From NCBI RefSeq assembly GCF_024649945.1, contig NZ_JANKMS010000002.1, forward strand, positions 558,001-622,000: a DNA stretch of 64,000 nucleotides. Direction: 5' to 3'. This document shows, one piece after another, positions 18,762 to 28,712 of the stretch. The translations under genes and the position numbers were made by a program. This DNA is from Flavobacterium panacis. Lineage in GTDB: Bacteria; Bacteroidota; Bacteroidia; Flavobacteriales; Flavobacteriaceae. The notes under the pieces were generated by a model. It worked only from the letters and a program-made list of their open reading frames with translations, ran no database searches and was not told the origin of the DNA. Position 1 is the stretch's first letter. Each line of letters begins with the position of its first letter.

Positions 18762-20612
18762 TTAGAAACCTAAATTATATACTGCCAGTTTATCGTTGGT
18801 AGCAAGGAAAGCAACATGAAGCTTACCGTTGATTACAGCAAAATCCGCATCGACCGTTCTGTTTGTATTAGTTGCTACAGTAGTTGAAACAATATTGACA
18901 ATTGGATTATCTAATGCCGCTTGTGAAGAATCAGTGATGTCAAATATTCTGAAAATTGCTTTATTGTCTCCAGGAATTATAACTGTTGCCAAATATTTAC
19001 GCCCTTTATAAGTGAAAACTCTACCATCTGAAGTTGGGATACCACTTAATTTTGCACCTTCTACCATTGAACTACTCAACAAGTTAATTCCATTAAAATT
19101 AGTTCCAGAGGCTATCCCAACAAATCCAGTATCATTTGGTTCGATACTATAATAGAAACCTGTTCCAGTATAATTATAGGCTTTGATTGCAGGCGTTGGA
19201 TTTAAAACCCCTCCACTTACAGTCCAAACAAGTACATCTGTTTTTTGAGCCATACCTACAGTAATTACAGCATCTCCATCTAACGATCCTGAGATATTAA
19301 TTCCGGCAGCTCTTGGTCCGTAAGTAAGCCCAAGTGCAGCACCTGTATAGTTAATATAAGCTTGTGGAGCTGTATCATCTTTAGAATTCCATTTTACAAT
19401 TTTCAACGCTGTCGCTGTAGTAGCGCCAGCTCCTAATTGTACACCAAGAATTTTACCATTAGCATCAGTAGCTACCTTACGAATACCTGTCACAGCACCA
19501 TTATCAAAATCTGTAGCTGTTCTATATAAACCATTTTGATAATTACCGTTCAAATCATAAGCATTTATACCATAAAGTATAGGACCCGCAGCCATAGCAT
19601 GTGATGTTACTAATACAGATCCATTTGAAAAGGCAACTGAAGAACCAGCGTCAGCATTTAGCTGCAATTGTGCTTGTGTTTTTGCAAAAACTAATGTTGG
19701 ATCGATAAGTGCATTTTTCACTGTAAACTCAGTTTCAACGCCGTTTGTTCCCGTGATTTTTACTTTAAATCCTTGTAGCATATTAATATTAGCCCCTGTA
19801 AAGGCTGGATCAATAATACATCCAAAACCAGCATTAATTTGTACCGTTGCAGCATTTAAATTAGTCAATGAAGACAGAACAGGCTGCACAATATTCTTAG
19901 TCGCATCAACAATAATCATTTGAGTAGTGCTTAGACCATTGATTATCATTGATTGAATTGTGGCTGGACCAACAGGATCTGAGGTAAAAATTACATCATA
20001 ATAGTACTTCGTAACACCATCTGCCCCTAAAACTTCCATCTTAAATGGCGGTTTGTTTGGTAGAGAAATTGAATAATCTTTCTTGCTTCCATTTGTGTAA
20101 TTAGTCATGATTCCGTTTACCCATGTATAGTTCACAGTTAGATTTGACACATCTGTACCTACTGGAATCTCCACAATAACTGTCGTTTTACCAAAATGTA
20201 CTTTTTCTTGAGGGATTGTCATGCCAACCACTTCCAGATAACTCAACTTTGGTGGGGATTGTATGATTAATTTCCATTTTGACACATTTCCGTCTTCTCC
20301 TTTAACAGTAACATCCACTGGTTTTGTAAAATCATGCGGTACATTATTTTCAAAATCAGTTAACGATCCATTCGCAACTAAAACCTCTGTTTTAATAGCA
20401 TTAAGAGGAAGCCCTGGCTGTAAAACCACTTTTAACTCATTTGAGCCGTCATTTGTAAATGTATACAGCGTTCCATCCAATTTAAGAGCGACAATTTTTG
20501 CTCCTTCAAAAGCACGATCGTCAACTTTATCTGCTTCACAAGACGAAAAAAGCAGTAATCCTGTCAATAAGCATACTAACATGCTTATGCTGTTTTTTAT
20601 TTTTAAAATCAT
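18762..20612 (-). CDS. DUF5018/DUF4623-like surface lipoprotein in the SusE/F position
   Basis: A 616-residue lipoprotein (lipobox LFSSC, Cys26, followed by the acidic EADKVDD). The N-terminal half has three related beta-sandwich modules (about 35-125, 127-215 and 225-310) of the DUF5018 kind, with strands such as DVTVKGEDG and VTKYYYDVIF. The C-terminal half (about 320-616) looks like a propeller-like lectin domain with many G-rich strands, resembling DUF4623. It follows SusC, SusD and a GHL10 gene, where SusE/SusF-type surface glycan-binding proteins are usual, and the acidic post-Cys residues fit surface exposure. Family names are from memory of domain style and are less certain than the role. 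Confidence 0.7.
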   Translation of the reverse strand: MILKIKNSISMLVCLLTGLLLFSSCEADKVDDRAFEGAKIVALKLDGTLYTFTNDGSNELKVVLQPGLPLNAIKTEVLVANGSLTDFENNVPHDFTKPVDVTVKGEDGNVSKWKLIIQSPPKLSYLEVVGMTIPQEKVHFGKTTVIVEIPVGTDVSNLTVNYTWVNGIMTNYTNGSKKDYSISLPNKPPFKMEVLGADGVTKYYYDVIFTSDPVGPATIQSMIINGLSTTQMIIVDATKNIVQPVLSSLTNLNAATVQINAGFGCIIDPAFTGANINMLQGFKVKITGTNGVETEFTVKNALIDPTLVFAKTQAQLQLNADAGSSVAFSNGSVLVTSHAMAAGPILYGINAYDLNGNYQNGLYRTATDFDNGAVTGIRKVATDANGKILGVQLGAGATTATALKIVKWNSKDDTAPQAYINYTGAALGLTYGPRAAGINISGSLDGDAVITVGMAQKTDVLVWTVSGGVLNPTPAIKAYNYTGTGFYYSIEPNDTGFVGIASGTNFNGINLLSSSMVEGAKLSGIPTSDGRVFTYKGRKYLATVIIPGDNKAIFRIFDITDSSQAALDNPIVNIVSTTVATNTNRTVDADFAVINGKLHVAFLATNDKLAVYNLGF

Positions 20613-20617
20613 ACTAA

Positions 20618-22585
20618 TTATTTTTTTATGGTCTGTAATCCTTTCATTTGATCTAAAAATTCAGCCCAGTTAATGTAACATAAATCAAAAATCATAAGTC
20701 CTGAAGAATTTTTAAAGGCCGATTTAATAGCAATTCTTCTTTCACTATCATTCAAATCGGGTAAACTCAATGATGCAGAAACTGGTATCTTACCATCGAC
20801 CAAAATGTTTCCTAACGTTACATATTTCGCTATTTCCTTATCTGTTTTATAATAAGTTCCAATCATGATAAAATCTAAATTGTCCAAATAGCTTGTTTTT
20901 GAATATTCAGCTGAATAGAACTTTGATTCTGGAAATCCCAATATCGGATTATAATTAAATGTACTGCTGGCCCAGTTTACCCCATTTTGATAATAGGTCT
21001 CATACCAAGAACCTACGTAAGCCGCCAATTGGAGATTCGGTTTTGTTGAAGCTTTATACTCATTAACAACCTTTCTTACTTTTGAAGCGAATTCTTTGAT
21101 AAGTGTACTTCTGAAAGTAATCCAATCAATAAAATATTTGCCTTCAACCATTTTACCTTCACTATCAATACTAAAGGCATCATTTGGAAAATGATCAAGC
21201 TGTTTGCCTTTTTGTTTAAGATACTCAGCAAATTTGTTTTTTGACAATTCGCTGAAATCAGCATAAAAATTATCAAAACGGGTTCTGTCCAGTACAATAC
21301 CGTCTATTGCGTAATTATCCAAGACTTCCTTTACACGCAAAAGTTGAAAATCGACCACTTCGGGATTCGCAGGATTAACAAAAGCTAATGCCACACGTTT
21401 TCCTAGCTTAGCTTCCTGTCCTACTTTAGATTCAGAAATTTTTAAAATCTGGCCTTTGTCTTCTGGACGTTGTACCATTTCTTCCCATTCAGGATGTGAC
21501 CTTAAAACAGCGTAATCTTGGGTAGTTACATTCCCTTCTGTAAAGAAATTAAAACTTACGAACATCTTAAATCCACCCTTTTTAGCTCCATCAGTCAATT
21601 CTCCAAGCAAATCAAAACCATCATCATTTATCTTTTTATTCGGGTTTGAAGTACTTGTGAAATAAGGTGTATGTGACAAATTATTTTTTCTGTAGGAAAC
21701 ATAACCTTCTGGTCCTTTTACATCTAAAACTAAATGTGTAAATCCAGCAATTTTAGCATTTTTCAGCATCGAATCAACTGCAGCGCGATTTGTCAATACT
21801 TTTGCATTAGGAAATTGTTCAATCCACAATACTTTAATTTTTGATGCAACTTCTTCTTTTTCTTTGTAAAAAACGACTAGATTTTCTTCGCTTATTTTTT
21901 TCGAATTCTCTAAAAGAACAATATTGATGTAATTAACTCCTTTTTGCAGTTTGCAATTTAGAGCCAACTTATTTTGAATACTCTTTTGGATCTTCTGATC
22001 TGAAACAACAATCTGATATTTAGAACTTGAATTCTTATTAATCAATTCGCAGTTCACAAGAAATTGTTTGTCATAAACAGTCGTAAATTTATCACGATCA
22101 ACTTTGAGCTGTGCAGACTGAATCCCTAAAATTTCTTTCAGATTTGAAATGTTTCCATTTTTTCTTAGCTTGACAACATCCTTCTTTTTAAAATGACTTT
22201 TGATGAATGACTCTGCAACTGCATTTTTTGATGCTTGCACAGCCACTAAATAATTCCCATCTGTTATTTTAGAACAGTCTATTTGCTGATTGGAAAAAAC
22301 ATCAATCACTAAATTGTTTTTGTCAATTAAAACACCTGTTACAGGAAAATCCAGTTTTGAATCTGTCGTTTTAATAAAAACTTTATCACTTAGCTGATTT
22401 ATGGTTTCAATCGTCAATTCATTTCCTCTTACTACCAATGTAGGATCAGAGCTGGCGGCCTCTAGAGTAATTTTATCAGATTGAGCGAAAAGTCCAACCT
22501 GACAAAATAAAAAGAATAAATAAATCAAATATCTACTGCTCTTAACTCTTTTCTTTGTTTTATAACTATTGTCCATATCCATCAT
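20618..22585 (-). CDS. GHL10-family glycosidase-like protein, copy 2 (divergent)
   Basis: A protein of about 655 residues with a signal peptide (hydrophobic YLIYLFFLFC, cleaved near LFAQS). It has an N-terminal beta-rich region of about 260 residues followed by a GHL10 TIM barrel: KVLWIEQFPN, FTHLVLDVKGPEGYVSY, GFKMFVSFNFF, IDGIVLDRTRFDN, AAYVGSWYETYY and FIMIGTYYKT. It is only distantly related to copies 1 and 3. The open frame extends to 22708, inside SusD. I place the start at the ATG cluster 22585/22582/22576, because upstream codons are in overlap with SusD and the signal peptide begins here. The overlap with the SusD stop codon suggests translational coupling. It may be the endo-acting or surface enzyme of the locus (inference). 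Confidence 0.8.
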   Translation of the reverse strand: MMDMDNSYKTKKRVKSSRYLIYLFFLFCQVGLFAQSDKITLEAASSDPTLVVRGNELTIETINQLSDKVFIKTTDSKLDFPVTGVLIDKNNLVIDVFSNQQIDCSKITDGNYLVAVQASKNAVAESFIKSHFKKKDVVKLRKNGNISNLKEILGIQSAQLKVDRDKFTTVYDKQFLVNCELINKNSSSKYQIVVSDQKIQKSIQNKLALNCKLQKGVNYINIVLLENSKKISEENLVVFYKEKEEVASKIKVLWIEQFPNAKVLTNRAAVDSMLKNAKIAGFTHLVLDVKGPEGYVSYRKNNLSHTPYFTSTSNPNKKINDDGFDLLGELTDGAKKGGFKMFVSFNFFTEGNVTTQDYAVLRSHPEWEEMVQRPEDKGQILKISESKVGQEAKLGKRVALAFVNPANPEVVDFQLLRVKEVLDNYAIDGIVLDRTRFDNFYADFSELSKNKFAEYLKQKGKQLDHFPNDAFSIDSEGKMVEGKYFIDWITFRSTLIKEFASKVRKVVNEYKASTKPNLQLAAYVGSWYETYYQNGVNWASSTFNYNPILGFPESKFYSAEYSKTSYLDNLDFIMIGTYYKTDKEIAKYVTLGNILVDGKIPVSASLSLPDLNDSERRIAIKSAFKNSSGLMIFDLCYINWAEFLDQMKGLQTIKK

Positions 22586-24422
22586 TTTGAGAAAGCCATG
22601 GCGCTTTATTTCTTTCCACCTGCGGTATTGGCCATAAGTAGTATCTGTCTTTCCAGTTATTTGGTCTATCTGCATCTCTTTGGCGTAATTTTGAACCATA
22701 TGCAGCATATAAAGCTAAATCATTTAAATCTCTGTCAGATCCAGCTCCTCCATACTTTGGAACCATATCTGCAGTTACCTGAGTGTATCCATCAGGGTAA
22801 GTTCCCGGATTATTACCTGAAGGAGGAATTACTCCTGTTGCTATAGGGAATCCATATGTTTTTTCTGCATTTTCTAAAGCTCCGGTTCTCCATCTTCTCA
22901 TATCAAAAAAGTGTAAACCAGTTTCTCTTGCCAGTTCTACTTTACGTTCTCTGCGCACCAATTGTCTAAGTCTTACAGGATCTGATGACGTTACTCCAGG
23001 CATATTGACCCTTCCTCTAACTTCATTGATCGCACTAAGCACTGTTCCATCAGCTTGGTTTAACTCTATTTTTGCTTCGGCATATATTAATAAAATTTCA
23101 GCATAGCGCATCATTAATATGTTGTAAGAAGGCTCAGAAACAATTTCGTCATTAAAATAATTGTATTTTCTCCATAAATAACCTACTCCACTTTGAATGT
23201 ATCCATATTGTGCCACTGATCCAGTATAGTCAAGATTTGAAATTGATTGAGAATTTCCTGCTGCATCAAATGATAAAGTTGTTGGTTTATACAACTCCAT
23301 TAAAATATTTTGTTTAACTCCTCCATTATTTGCAATAATGTGATCTTTATGAGTGTAGATTGTAAGTTTTAAACGAGGGTCTCTATTCGCAAATGGATTT
23401 TTCGGATCATATCCTGAACCTGCTTCATCAATTCTTTTGCCGTTAGTCATTTCATAAGTGTCTACAAGCAATTGCGTTGGAAATCTACCTGATTGACCAC
23501 CAACTGTTCTGGCTATTTCACCAAAAGATTGATAATGTGTTTTTCTTGCTCCTTGATCTGAATAAGCCAGTGCAAATATATTTTCCTTTTTTGCAGCAGG
23601 GGTAAGTTGTCCGGCTCTAGTAAATAAATCATCAAAATTAGGATCCAATGCTCTTCCCGATTCTGCCATAATACGTTTTGCTGTTTGTGCAGCAATATCA
23701 AAATAAACAGCTGCTTTAGCAAGATCTTTTACACCTTTCTCACCAAAACCTTCTTTACACCAAGATCCCGCATACAAAGCCATTCTTGCTTTTAAACCTA
23801 ATGCATACGATTTATCGATTCTTCCAAATTCTGCAGCTTGCCATGGTAATTGTGTACTAGCCTCTTCTAAATCGTTTAATAAATAATCTACAATTTCTGT
23901 CCAAGGTGTTCGGGCAATTGCTTTTTGTTCTTCCGCTGTTACCGATTTCGTAAAAAAGGGCACATCTCCATATAAAGCTGTTAAATAATGATAATGAGTG
24001 GCTCTAATAACCTTTACCTCTGCTATATATTGTTTTGCCTTATCACTTAACCCATTAATATAAGGTGCAGAACCTTCTAATACAGTATTGGCTCTTGCTA
24101 CACCTTTGTAAAAGTTGGCCCATTGTGCTTCTACCATAAAATTGTTTTCCAAAGCGACGTTGTTTACACCAATCGAATTATTATCAGCACGTTCTATTCC
24201 CATTGGAGTGTACATATCATATAGAGTAAAAAAAGGAAGCTGACTTGTCTCCATATACAAACTCTGATAAGCACCATTTGTTCCTTGTTTTATAGCGGCT
24301 TCGTTGTTGTAAAAATTAGATGATAAATAATCACTTAAAGGTTCTTTATCAAGATAATCATCACAAGATCCTAACCCTACGACAAGAGTTAATCCTAATA
24401 TTGTTTTTCTGATTAAGTTCAT
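22566..24422 (-). CDS. SusD-like surface glycan-binding lipoprotein
   Basis: A 618-residue SusD/RagB protein. The lipobox GLGSC (Cys20) is followed by DDYLDKEPLSD, the usual SusD opening and an acidic surface-export signal. TPR-type helices follow, with the SusD-typical NFYNNEAAIKQGTNGAYQSLY, YHYLTALYGDVPFF, LKARMALYAGSW, MMRYAEILLIYAEAK and RRERKVELARETGLHFFDMRRW. It caps the SusC porin and binds oligosaccharide at the cell surface. It starts 4 bp after SusC ends and overlaps the start of the GHL10 gene. The pair marks this locus as a true PUL. Confidence 0.95.
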   Translation of the reverse strand: MNLIRKTILGLTLVVGLGSCDDYLDKEPLSDYLSSNFYNNEAAIKQGTNGAYQSLYMETSQLPFFTLYDMYTPMGIERADNNSIGVNNVALENNFMVEAQWANFYKGVARANTVLEGSAPYINGLSDKAKQYIAEVKVIRATHYHYLTALYGDVPFFTKSVTAEEQKAIARTPWTEIVDYLLNDLEEASTQLPWQAAEFGRIDKSYALGLKARMALYAGSWCKEGFGEKGVKDLAKAAVYFDIAAQTAKRIMAESGRALDPNFDDLFTRAGQLTPAAKKENIFALAYSDQGARKTHYQSFGEIARTVGGQSGRFPTQLLVDTYEMTNGKRIDEAGSGYDPKNPFANRDPRLKLTIYTHKDHIIANNGGVKQNILMELYKPTTLSFDAAGNSQSISNLDYTGSVAQYGYIQSGVGYLWRKYNYFNDEIVSEPSYNILMMRYAEILLIYAEAKIELNQADGTVLSAINEVRGRVNMPGVTSSDPVRLRQLVRRERKVELARETGLHFFDMRRWRTGALENAEKTYGFPIATGVIPPSGNNPGTYPDGYTQVTADMVPKYGGAGSDRDLNDLALYAAYGSKLRQRDADRPNNWKDRYYLWPIPQVERNKAPWLSQNDGYGQ

Positions 24423-24426
24423 TTTG

Positions 24427-27400
24427 TTAAAATTTTAAATTAGCACCAAATGTTATCGTCTGCATAATTGGATAGAATTCACCACCCAAACTTCCTCCAT
24501 AACTTACCTCAGGGTCATATCCTGCATAAAAATGACTTAAAGTCCATAAATTTTGTCCACTAACATAAAGACGAAGACCATCAATATGCGCTTTTTCTAA
24601 AAATGATTTTGGAAGACTATATCCTAAAACAACATTTTTTAATCTTAGATAAGCTCCATTTTTCACCCATTTATCAGAAGTAACAAAGTTATCTCCCGAG
24701 TTAGCTTCCGGAACCAAAATTGGATATTCTGCATCTTGATGATCTGGAGTCCAGGAATCTAATTGATGTGTAAATAAATTTGATCCGTTTGCAAATGGTT
24801 TAACTCCAATACCACTCATTAAAACCTTTCTTTCCCCAACTCCCTGCCAAAAGCAAGTAAAATCAAAATTTTTGTAACTAGCTGTCAAGTTTACACTGTA
24901 TTCGTAATGCGGAAAAGGATCTCCTAAATATACTTTGTCACTTTCTGTAATTTGATTTGGATTCAGACCACTTTGATCCATTTTAAGGTATTTTACATAT
25001 CCTGGCTTAGCTGCACTTGACAATTTTGGTGAATTAGCAACATCAGCTGCGTCAACATAGTATCCATTCGTTTTGTAGCCCCAAATTCCCTGATTAGGAT
25101 AGCCTACCGTTACTGATCTGTCTGAGTTTGGTCCATACAATTTTGTTATCTCATTTTCATTATTACTAAGTGCTAGAGTTATACCATAATTGAACTCTCC
25201 AACTTTATTTTTATATGAAATAGTAGTTTCCCAACCTTTATTTCGCATATCTCCTGCATTACTGTATGTGGCATTAAGACCAACATAATAAGGCACGGGA
25301 TAAACCATAAGCATATCATAAATATCTTTTATATAATAATCAAAAGTTGCAGAAAGCTTTCTTTTGAAGAAAGTAGCATCTAAACCAAAATTGGTCTGCC
25401 TTGATTTTTCCCAGGAAATATTAGAATTTGATAAGGTCGTTTGTGCCACACCTTGCGCTAATTGTTTATCAATCCAGTAGCTATACCCAGATTGTATAGT
25501 TGAGGCATAAGGATAGTTTCCAATATCCTGATTCCCTAAAGTTCCAACAGACGCTCTTAATTTGAAGTCACTAACATAGTCTAAAATAGGTTCCATAAAT
25601 TTTTCTTTACTAACAGTCCATCCTGCTGAAAAAGAAGGAAAGAAGCCCCATTTTTTTCCATCTACAAAACGAGAAGAGCCATCATAACGTCCACTAACTT
25701 CAAGTAAATATTTACTTGCATAATTATAATTAAATCTTCCATAAAAAGATGACATCGCCCATTCTGAAGCTCCTCCAGTTGCGGATGCAGTAGCCCCGTC
25801 TCCATTTACTAAATAATATCTTTCAAGATCAAAACCATTTTTACTGGCACTAAAATCTCTATACTGATTCTCTTCACTTTGTGTACCTACCATCAACTTA
25901 GCTTCATGTTCACTAATTTTTTTAGTATAAGATGCCTGAGCTCTGAAATAGTTTCTAACAGTTTCGGTATAAGATTCTGTTACTAGATCTCTAGCTGGAT
26001 AATAGCCTTGTACAACACCTTTTAATGAAGTTAAGTATGGTGTTGTTATATAGGTTCCTCTGGCATCTGTTTTTCTATAACTATATTGACCTAAAATTTC
26101 TAAATCTTTTATTGGTGTAGCAGTTAAGGTTGCATTCATTAATATCTCTGGTCTAATCATAGTATTTTGTCCTGAAGCTACGGCATTTGCAACTGGATTG
26201 TCTCCATTTTTTCCGTATCCCCAGTTTCCATCCAACTCCTTAACAGCTGAAAGCGTAGGAAGCATATATAGAGCTTTATTAATAATAGATTTTGGAGTTG
26301 AAATTCCAGGTGTTATTTGTGTGGATGTTCTATATGAAAATTCATTGTTTAATTTTAACCAACTGTTGATATTTGCATCTGTATTTAACCTAACATTGAT
26401 ACGTCTAAAATTGTTATTATCAATTAAACCACCTTGATTAAGAGATGATAAAGATCCAAAATACTTCAAATCCTTACTACCACCAGATAATGTAACATTA
26501 TTGTTGTTCATTAAGGCACTATTTTTAACAGTAGCCTCTTTCCAATCTGTATCATACCTGTTCCAGTTATCTGGTTTATAAGCTCTTTGATCTGCTATCA
26601 TTTGCTCTCTTGCTGCTCTTTGATCCGCAGGAACTACAATCCCTGCATTGTCAAAAGAGTTAAGTTCCGCCTGAAGATAATCTGCTGCTTTTACAACTTT
26701 AGGCATATTAGTAGGTGTCTGAATCGAAGTATAAGAATCAAAAATCAATCGCATTTTACCTTCTTTACCTCTTTTGGTGGTAATAAGAATAACCCCATTT
26801 GAAGCTCTTGAACCGTAAATTGAAGCAGAAGCTGCATCTTTCAATACCGAAACAGATTCAACTGTATTCATGTCAATCTGATTCATATCCATTTCAATTC
26901 CGTCTACCAAAACTAATGGGAAAGTATTAGAATTTACAGAACCAATACCTCTAATTCGAATGTTGGCACCGTCTGAACCTGGTTCTCCAGAAGTTTGCTG
27001 TACTGTTACACCTGCAATAGTTCCTTGTAAAGCTGTAGACAAAGAAGCAACAGCTCTTTTATTAAGATCTCCTCCTTTAACAGCTCCAAGAGCTCCTGTC
27101 ACGGTTTCCTTTTTCTGAGTTCCATAACCTACAACCACGACTTCCTGCATTTGGTTCTCAAGAGTCTGCATTTGTACTTTTACAGTTGTCTTCTCTGTTA
27201 TATCAACAGTCATGTCTTTGTGTCCCATATAGCTGACCTTTATCAAGTTTTTGCCAGCCGGGACATTAATTTGAAAATTTCCATCAAAATCTGTTGAAAC
27301 TCCTTCCTTTGATCCCTCGACAGCAACATTTGCTCCAATCAGTGGCAAACCATCAGGGTCAATAACAGATCCTTTTAATTGTCTTGATTGTGCCTGTATT

Positions 27401-27447
27401 GCAACAGAAGACAAACAAAACAATAAAAAAAACATCATTTTTTTCAT
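24427..27447 (-). CDS. SusC-like TonB-dependent outer-membrane transporter
   Basis: A 1006-residue SusC/RagA porin. It has a signal peptide (about 1-19), a carboxypeptidase-D-regulatory-like domain (LKGSVIDPDGLPLIGANV, about 23-95) and a TonB box region (MQEVVVVGYGTQKKETVTG). The plug includes IRIRGIGSVN and LVLVDGIEMD, and a 22-strand barrel ends in TFGANLKF. It imports oligosaccharides with its SusD partner. There is no N-terminal signalling extension, so regulation does not run through an ECF sigma/anti-sigma pair. The leader contains AACTAACCAA (near 27467), a motif also seen upstream of 35846 and in the relic near 59440. It is probably transcribed from the promoter at 33864-33891. Confidence 0.95.
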   Translation of the reverse strand: MKKMMFFLLFCLSSVAIQAQSRQLKGSVIDPDGLPLIGANVAVEGSKEGVSTDFDGNFQINVPAGKNLIKVSYMGHKDMTVDITEKTTVKVQMQTLENQMQEVVVVGYGTQKKETVTGALGAVKGGDLNKRAVASLSTALQGTIAGVTVQQTSGEPGSDGANIRIRGIGSVNSNTFPLVLVDGIEMDMNQIDMNTVESVSVLKDAASASIYGSRASNGVILITTKRGKEGKMRLIFDSYTSIQTPTNMPKVVKAADYLQAELNSFDNAGIVVPADQRAAREQMIADQRAYKPDNWNRYDTDWKEATVKNSALMNNNNVTLSGGSKDLKYFGSLSSLNQGGLIDNNNFRRINVRLNTDANINSWLKLNNEFSYRTSTQITPGISTPKSIINKALYMLPTLSAVKELDGNWGYGKNGDNPVANAVASGQNTMIRPEILMNATLTATPIKDLEILGQYSYRKTDARGTYITTPYLTSLKGVVQGYYPARDLVTESYTETVRNYFRAQASYTKKISEHEAKLMVGTQSEENQYRDFSASKNGFDLERYYLVNGDGATASATGGASEWAMSSFYGRFNYNYASKYLLEVSGRYDGSSRFVDGKKWGFFPSFSAGWTVSKEKFMEPILDYVSDFKLRASVGTLGNQDIGNYPYASTIQSGYSYWIDKQLAQGVAQTTLSNSNISWEKSRQTNFGLDATFFKRKLSATFDYYIKDIYDMLMVYPVPYYVGLNATYSNAGDMRNKGWETTISYKNKVGEFNYGITLALSNNENEITKLYGPNSDRSVTVGYPNQGIWGYKTNGYYVDAADVANSPKLSSAAKPGYVKYLKMDQSGLNPNQITESDKVYLGDPFPHYEYSVNLTASYKNFDFTCFWQGVGERKVLMSGIGVKPFANGSNLFTHQLDSWTPDHQDAEYPILVPEANSGDNFVTSDKWVKNGAYLRLKNVVLGYSLPKSFLEKAHIDGLRLYVSGQNLWTLSHFYAGYDPEVSYGGSLGGEFYPIMQTITFGANLKF

Positions 27448-27480
27448 AGTTACATAATTTAAATTGGTTAGTTAATTAGT

Positions 27481-28683
27481 TTATTTTAAGGTTGTCCACA
27501 ATTCGTACAATCCTCTAGGAACATGAAAACATCCTTTCCATTTTCCTCCTTTGGCTTCAAGGAGCGGTTTACCTTCTCTGGTCAAATAGCCAAACCATTC
27601 CCCTTTGTATTTTTCATCTCTAAAGTGATTCCAAGTATAATCATGAAGTTTTATAAACCATTCTTTGGATTTTTCATTCCCTGTCAGTTTATAAGCTTTG
27701 GCGAAAGAAATCATGGTTTCAATATGAACCCACCATAACTTTTGATTCCATTGCAGTTCCTGTGTTGGATGGCCTTTTATATCTAAGAAATAATAGATTC
27801 CTCCAAACTCCTTATCCCACCCAAATTCTGTTGTTTTTATTAAAATTTCTTCACACTGTTTAATCAATTCTGGTTTATTGTATCGAGCTGCGATATCCAT
27901 AAGAAACCACATTGATTCATTTCCGTGGCCTGGATTGATTATTCTTCCCTCAAAACTGTCACTAAAAGCGCCGTTTGCTCCAACATTCTCCATGATAATA
28001 CCATGCTCTTTGTTCAGAAAATTAGTCATAATATCTTCAATAAGTGGTGGAATCATTTGATCCACTACTTCTTTACCAATTGCTTCTTCCAGCAATAAAG
28101 ACAGATTGCACAAAATCATTGGAAGCGAAAAGTTCTTTAATTCTCTCGTACCCACAAATGCCTTGCTCCACTTGCCTTTTGGGTTATTTTGTCTTGCCAG
28201 AATGTTGTTATAGGTGTTTACAGCAACCTCTTTATGCAAAGGATCATTTGTCGCTTTAAATAACTCGCCAAAAGCCATTGCTGCGAAACAGTCTGAGAAT
28301 ATATTGTAAGGAACTACTAAAGGTTCTCCTTTTTGGTTTAAAGAAAAATACCAGTTCCCTTCTGCGTCTCTTCCATTATCCAATAAAAATTTTGCTCCAT
28401 GAAGTGCAATATCAAGCCATTCCTGTTTTTTTTCTACTTTATTATAAAGCATCGAAAAAGTCCAAACTTGTCTTCCTTGCAACCAAATAAATTTATCTGT
28501 ATCGTAAACGTTACCTTGTCTATCCAAACACGTAAAATAGCCTCCGTACTCTTTATCAATAGAATATTTTTCCCAAAACGGAATAACTTCTTTCAATAAT
28601 TCGTCTTTGTATAAGCCTGCGTATTGATACAAATCTGTATTTTGAAGCTGGTCAAATTTGATATCATTATTTGTTTCTAACAT
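27481..28683 (-). CDS. AGE-family (N-acylglucosamine 2-epimerase-like) epimerase
   Basis: A 400-residue cytoplasmic enzyme (no signal peptide) of the AGE/cellobiose-2-epimerase superfamily, an (alpha/alpha)6 barrel that inverts C2 of a reducing-end sugar. The marks are FWEKYSIDKEYGGYF near the N-terminus, WLQGRQVWTFS, NPGHGNESMWFL and WWVHIETMI; the conserved His and Arg residues of the pocket are present. The candidate reactions are ManNAc/GlcNAc, mannose/glucose or a disaccharide epimerisation. The GH20, ROK and DUF5009 neighbours favour an N-acetylhexosamine, while GH92 would favour mannose. It lies 33 bp before SusC and 29 bp after the SGNH gene. Confidence 0.85.
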   Translation of the reverse strand: MLETNNDIKFDQLQNTDLYQYAGLYKDELLKEVIPFWEKYSIDKEYGGYFTCLDRQGNVYDTDKFIWLQGRQVWTFSMLYNKVEKKQEWLDIALHGAKFLLDNGRDAEGNWYFSLNQKGEPLVVPYNIFSDCFAAMAFGELFKATNDPLHKEVAVNTYNNILARQNNPKGKWSKAFVGTRELKNFSLPMILCNLSLLLEEAIGKEVVDQMIPPLIEDIMTNFLNKEHGIIMENVGANGAFSDSFEGRIINPGHGNESMWFLMDIAARYNKPELIKQCEEILIKTTEFGWDKEFGGIYYFLDIKGHPTQELQWNQKLWWVHIETMISFAKAYKLTGNEKSKEWFIKLHDYTWNHFRDEKYKGEWFGYLTREGKPLLEAKGGKWKGCFHVPRGLYELWTTLK

Positions 28684-28712
28684 TTACACTATGTTTTAAA
28701 GTTTATTATTTT

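Noticed and set aside
20263..20673. 136-codon plus-strand frame opposite the DUF5018-like gene
   Set aside because: Antisense shadow of a strong coding gene; no supporting signal.
22586..22708. N-terminal extension of the GHL10 gene inside SusD
   Set aside because: It would place 41 hydrophilic residues before the signal peptide and overlap SusD deeply; the internal ATG cluster fits better.
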